Source: Anaerosporobacter sp031551385
GTDB taxonomy: Bacteria; Bacillota; Clostridia; Lachnospirales; Lachnospiraceae
DNA length: 64,000 bases
Direction: 5' to 3'
NCBI RefSeq assembly: GCF_031551385.1
Contig: NZ_JAVBNS010000032.1
Coordinates: forward strand, 1-64,000
How positions within the stretch are numbered: position 1 is the first letter of the stretch; each line of letters begins with the position of its first letter. The translations under genes and the position numbers were made by a program. Shown here piece by piece: positions 62,092-64,000 of the stretch. Under the pieces are notes generated by a model, which did no database searches, was not told the origin of the DNA, and saw only the letters and a list, made by a program, of their open reading frames with translations.

Positions 62092-62127
62092 AATTATTGA
62101 AGTACTTGTGTATGATTAAGTGGTGTA

Positions 62128-62408
62128 ATGCAAAACTTGGGAGTTTTATCGAGCGTGTTTGCTGCCGTACTCTAGCACAAAACACGCTACACACCTAAGA
62201 ACTTCTAAGTGTGTATGGGAACGATGTTAGTATGTTGCGGAAACGTCCTCGATTCGGCATCCTGCCTCAGCTCGGACTGGCTCGGCGTCTATGCCTCGCC
62301 TTCCTAGGTTGTTGAGGTACACACTAAGAGGTTCTAAGGTGTTTCGCTATCGTTTTTTAGCTAGAGTACGGTAGCAAACACGCAAGGATAGGTTGTGAAG
62401 TTTTGCAT
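62128..62408 (+). repeat. Long fold-back 3'-UTR element, copy E (type I)
   Basis: Outer arms ATGCAAAACTT (62128-62138) and AAGTTTTGCAT (62398-62408). An extra outer stem TACTTGTGTAT (62103-62113) pairs with ATACACAAGTA (62422-62432). The copy-specific helix pairs GCGTGTTTGCTgCCG and TACTCTAGC (62153-62176) with GCTAGAGTA and CGGtAGCAAACACGC (62359-62382). It starts 36 nt after malG in sense orientation, or 11 nt with the outer stem. Confidence 0.87.
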
Positions 62409-62414
62409 GGCTAG

Positions 62415-62509
62415 GTTGTTGATACACAAGTACGGCAAGGCTTTTGATTTAGAAGTAGTATCAGTTAGGTAAGAGTGTTTCGTGTTGTTGATACATAAGT
62501 ACAGCAAGG
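62415..62509 (+). repeat. 26-bp direct repeat in the tail of copy E
   Basis: GTTGTTGATACACAAGTA plus CGGCAAGG (62415-62440) recurs with two changes at 62484-62509. Part of the same word follows copy A (23552-23568). It marks the right flank of the type I element and suggests a partial duplication. Confidence 0.7.
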
Positions 62510-62522
62510 ATTTGGAATGAAT

Positions 62523-62565
62523 AAAGGTTGTTGAGAATTTTGGCAGAGATTATTCGCAACCTTTT
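62523..62565 (+). terminator. Probable terminator of the malEFG transcript
   Basis: AAGGTTG (62524-62530) pairs with CAACCTT (62557-62563) followed by TTTT overlap. The loop is long, so the structure is only moderately strong. Confidence 0.5.
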
Positions 62566-62682
62566 AGCATTCAAATTTAATAGAGTAAGTGGCTTTGAGG
62601 CTGGCGGGAAGATGGAAGTCTTTTTGCTGGCTTTTATGCTATGAAAGTTTTTTTAAGAATATAAAAAGAAATGGGGCAAGAT

Positions 62683-64000
62683 ATGAACAATAAAAAGAGA
62701 ATTTCAATTGTGCTTATAATCTGTATGTTAGTATGCTGTAGTTGCTCCTCAACGTCTAGCAAGAATACGGCGGATGGTAATAGTGTAGATACAAACAGTG
62801 TGCAGGATAATAAAACTGCTAGTAACGGTTCAGATGCAAAAGATGATGCGGGATTGGAAGTAAATCAAAACGATGCTTCAGAAAATACAGCAGAGGATTC
62901 TTTAGATGTAAACAACTATGTTGAGTATATCTACAACCAAGAGCTTAATGTAATTGATGACATTTACCGTACGTATTATGAAGTTTTTCTTTATTCTTAC
63001 TATGACAGTAACGGTGATGGAATTGGTGATATTAATGGGTTGATTTCGAAGTTGGATTATCTGAATGATGGGGATGATTCGACGGATACGGATCTTGGTA
63101 TTAATGGGATTTGGTTAATGCCGATGATGCCTTCGACTACGTATCATAAGTATGATGTGATTGATTATTATGGTATTGATTCGGAGTATGGATCGTTAGA
63201 GGATTTTAAGAATTTAATTGCAGAGTGTGATAAGCGTGGTATTAAGGTTATTATTGACTTTGTTATTAATCATACTTCTACGCAGAATGAGTGGTTTAAA
63301 TCTGCGGTTAAGAGCTTAGGTATTGAGCCATGTGGACAGAAAACTTGTAACGTGGAAGGGCTTTGTAGAGAACATAATCCGTATTGTGGTTACTATAATT
63401 TTGCTGAGGGAAAACCAGCAAGTGGTAAGTATTACTCTACGGGACAGGGTGATTGGTATTATGAGGGCGTTTTCTGGGATCAGATGCCAGACTTAAATCT
63501 TGCGGATGCGAATTTAAGGACAGAACTTGAAACGATTATGAAGTATTGGTTAGACATGGGCGTAGGTGGATTCCGTCTTGATGCAGCGAAAGAATTCTAT
63601 TCTGGGAATACGGAAAAGAACGTTGAGATATTAAAGTGGGTTACGGATTATGTGAAGGGATTAAACCCAGATAATTATCTAGTAGCAGAAGTTTGGGATT
63701 CATTTGGAACGATGTCTCAATACTATGCAAGTGGAATTGATAGCTTGTTTAACTTCCCATTTGCACAAGAACAAGGAAAAATTGTTACAACACTAAACTA
63801 CACAGGAGATAATAATTCTGGTAGCAGTTTTGGTAGAGCGATGGTTACAGTACAGGATAAATTCCGTTCTTTTAATGAAAATATGATTGATGCTTCATTT
63901 TTCTCAAATCACGATACAGCAAGAGCAGCAGGATATTTTAATTATAAAATTGATAAGATAAAGATGGCAGCAGGAATGAATCTTATGATGGCAGGCAATA
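62683..64000 (+). CDS. GH13 alpha-amylase-family lipoprotein (runs off the window)
   Basis: 439 residues visible, open to the right edge. The ATG follows GGGGCAAG. The signal peptide has a cysteine-rich lipobox-like end (VCCSC), then an Asp/Asn/Ser-rich linker (about 22-85). The GH13 barrel starts near YYEVFLYSYYDSNGDGIGDI, whose DSNGDGIGD is a calcium-type loop. Catalytic Asp in GFRLDAAKEF, Glu in VAEVWDS and Asp in FSNHDTAR are present. Expected to trim starch or maltodextrin at the cell surface beside the MalE lipoprotein. Four cysteines (EPCGQKTCNVEGLC..YCG) cluster in a barrel loop, possibly a disulphide or metal site. Confidence 0.9.
   Translation, partial: MNNKKRISIVLIICMLVCCSCSSTSSKNTADGNSVDTNSVQDNKTASNGSDAKDDAGLEVNQNDASENTAEDSLDVNNYVEYIYNQELNVIDDIYRTYYEVFLYSYYDSNGDGIGDINGLISKLDYLNDGDDSTDTDLGINGIWLMPMMPSTTYHKYDVIDYYGIDSEYGSLEDFKNLIAECDKRGIKVIIDFVINHTSTQNEWFKSAVKSLGIEPCGQKTCNVEGLCREHNPYCGYYNFAEGKPASGKYYSTGQGDWYYEGVFWDQMPDLNLADANLRTELETIMKYWLDMGVGGFRLDAAKEFYSGNTEKNVEILKWVTDYVKGLNPDNYLVAEVWDSFGTMSQYYASGIDSLFNFPFAQEQGKIVTTLNYTGDNNSGSSFGRAMVTVQDKFRSFNENMIDASFFSNHDTARAAGYFNYKIDKIKMAAGMNLMMAGN

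Noticed and set aside
23258..62408. Fold-back elements as insertion sequences or MITEs
   Set aside because: No transposase, no visible target-site duplication, and consistent sense placement after stop codons in four of five; a mobile origin cannot be excluded but is not supported here.

Overview
The window looks like a chromosome segment of a motile, low-G+C clostridial Firmicute, most likely in or near the Lachnospiraceae. This rests on strong GGAGG ribosome sites, AT-rich codon use, lipoprotein-type sugar-binding proteins, flagellin with FliS beside glycogen genes, and ABC sugar importers without their own ATPase. No rRNA, tRNA, prophage or CRISPR array was seen.

Layout. 1-140 is the 3' end of a group II intron (domains V and VI plus the last codons of its reverse transcriptase). 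373-20305 is an arabinan/arabinose-oligomer utilisation locus: a GH51 lipoprotein, a cytosolic GH43, a GH43 arabinanase lipoprotein, a transport block (giant secreted binding protein, two permeases, NHL/TPR/Yip1 membrane protein, DUF5696 secreted protein, two more permeases, lipoprotein binding protein) and a cytosolic GH51 arabinofuranosidase. 20490-23240 encodes a chemoreceptor and a membrane-anchored lectin-like surface protein. 23793-35572 is mixed: a small membrane protein, a heterodimeric ABC exporter preceded by short leader ORFs and a terminator, a small alarmone synthetase, a lone TnpB, an MBL-fold hydrolase, an S1-domain protein, a bacteriohemerythrin, a Nudix hydrolase and a proline-repeat protein. 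35743-46627 has a secreted amylase, a Zn/Cd-type P-ATPase with an ArsR/SmtB regulator, and a TetR regulator followed by a cytosolic GH13 and the branching enzyme GlgB. 47011-52251 is flagellar (large protein with a FliK-like C-terminus, flagellin, FliS). 52334-64000 is a maltodextrin locus: LacI regulator, MalQ, GlgP, MalEFG and the start of an amylase lipoprotein.

How it works together. Surface enzymes cut arabinan and starch, lipoprotein or secreted binding proteins pass oligomers to permease pairs, and cytosolic GH51/GH43, MalQ, GlgP and GH13 enzymes finish the job. None of the three importers has a local ATPase, so a shared MsmX-type ATPase elsewhere is inferred.

Most notable non-coding signal. 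Five copies of a ~280-bp element (23258, 24391, 41469, 53412, 62128) each fold back on themselves. The core and internal loops are conserved, but the long helix differs in sequence from copy to copy while staying paired. Four of the five begin 5-36 nt after a stop codon, in the sense orientation of that gene. This looks like a structured 3'-UTR RNA (or hairpin DNA) family and is the best candidate here for something undescribed. Other candidates are the leader-ORF/terminator arrangement before the ABC exporter, a 22-bp operator duplicated behind both malQ promoters, and an orphan terminated ~140-nt RNA upstream of the flagellar genes.
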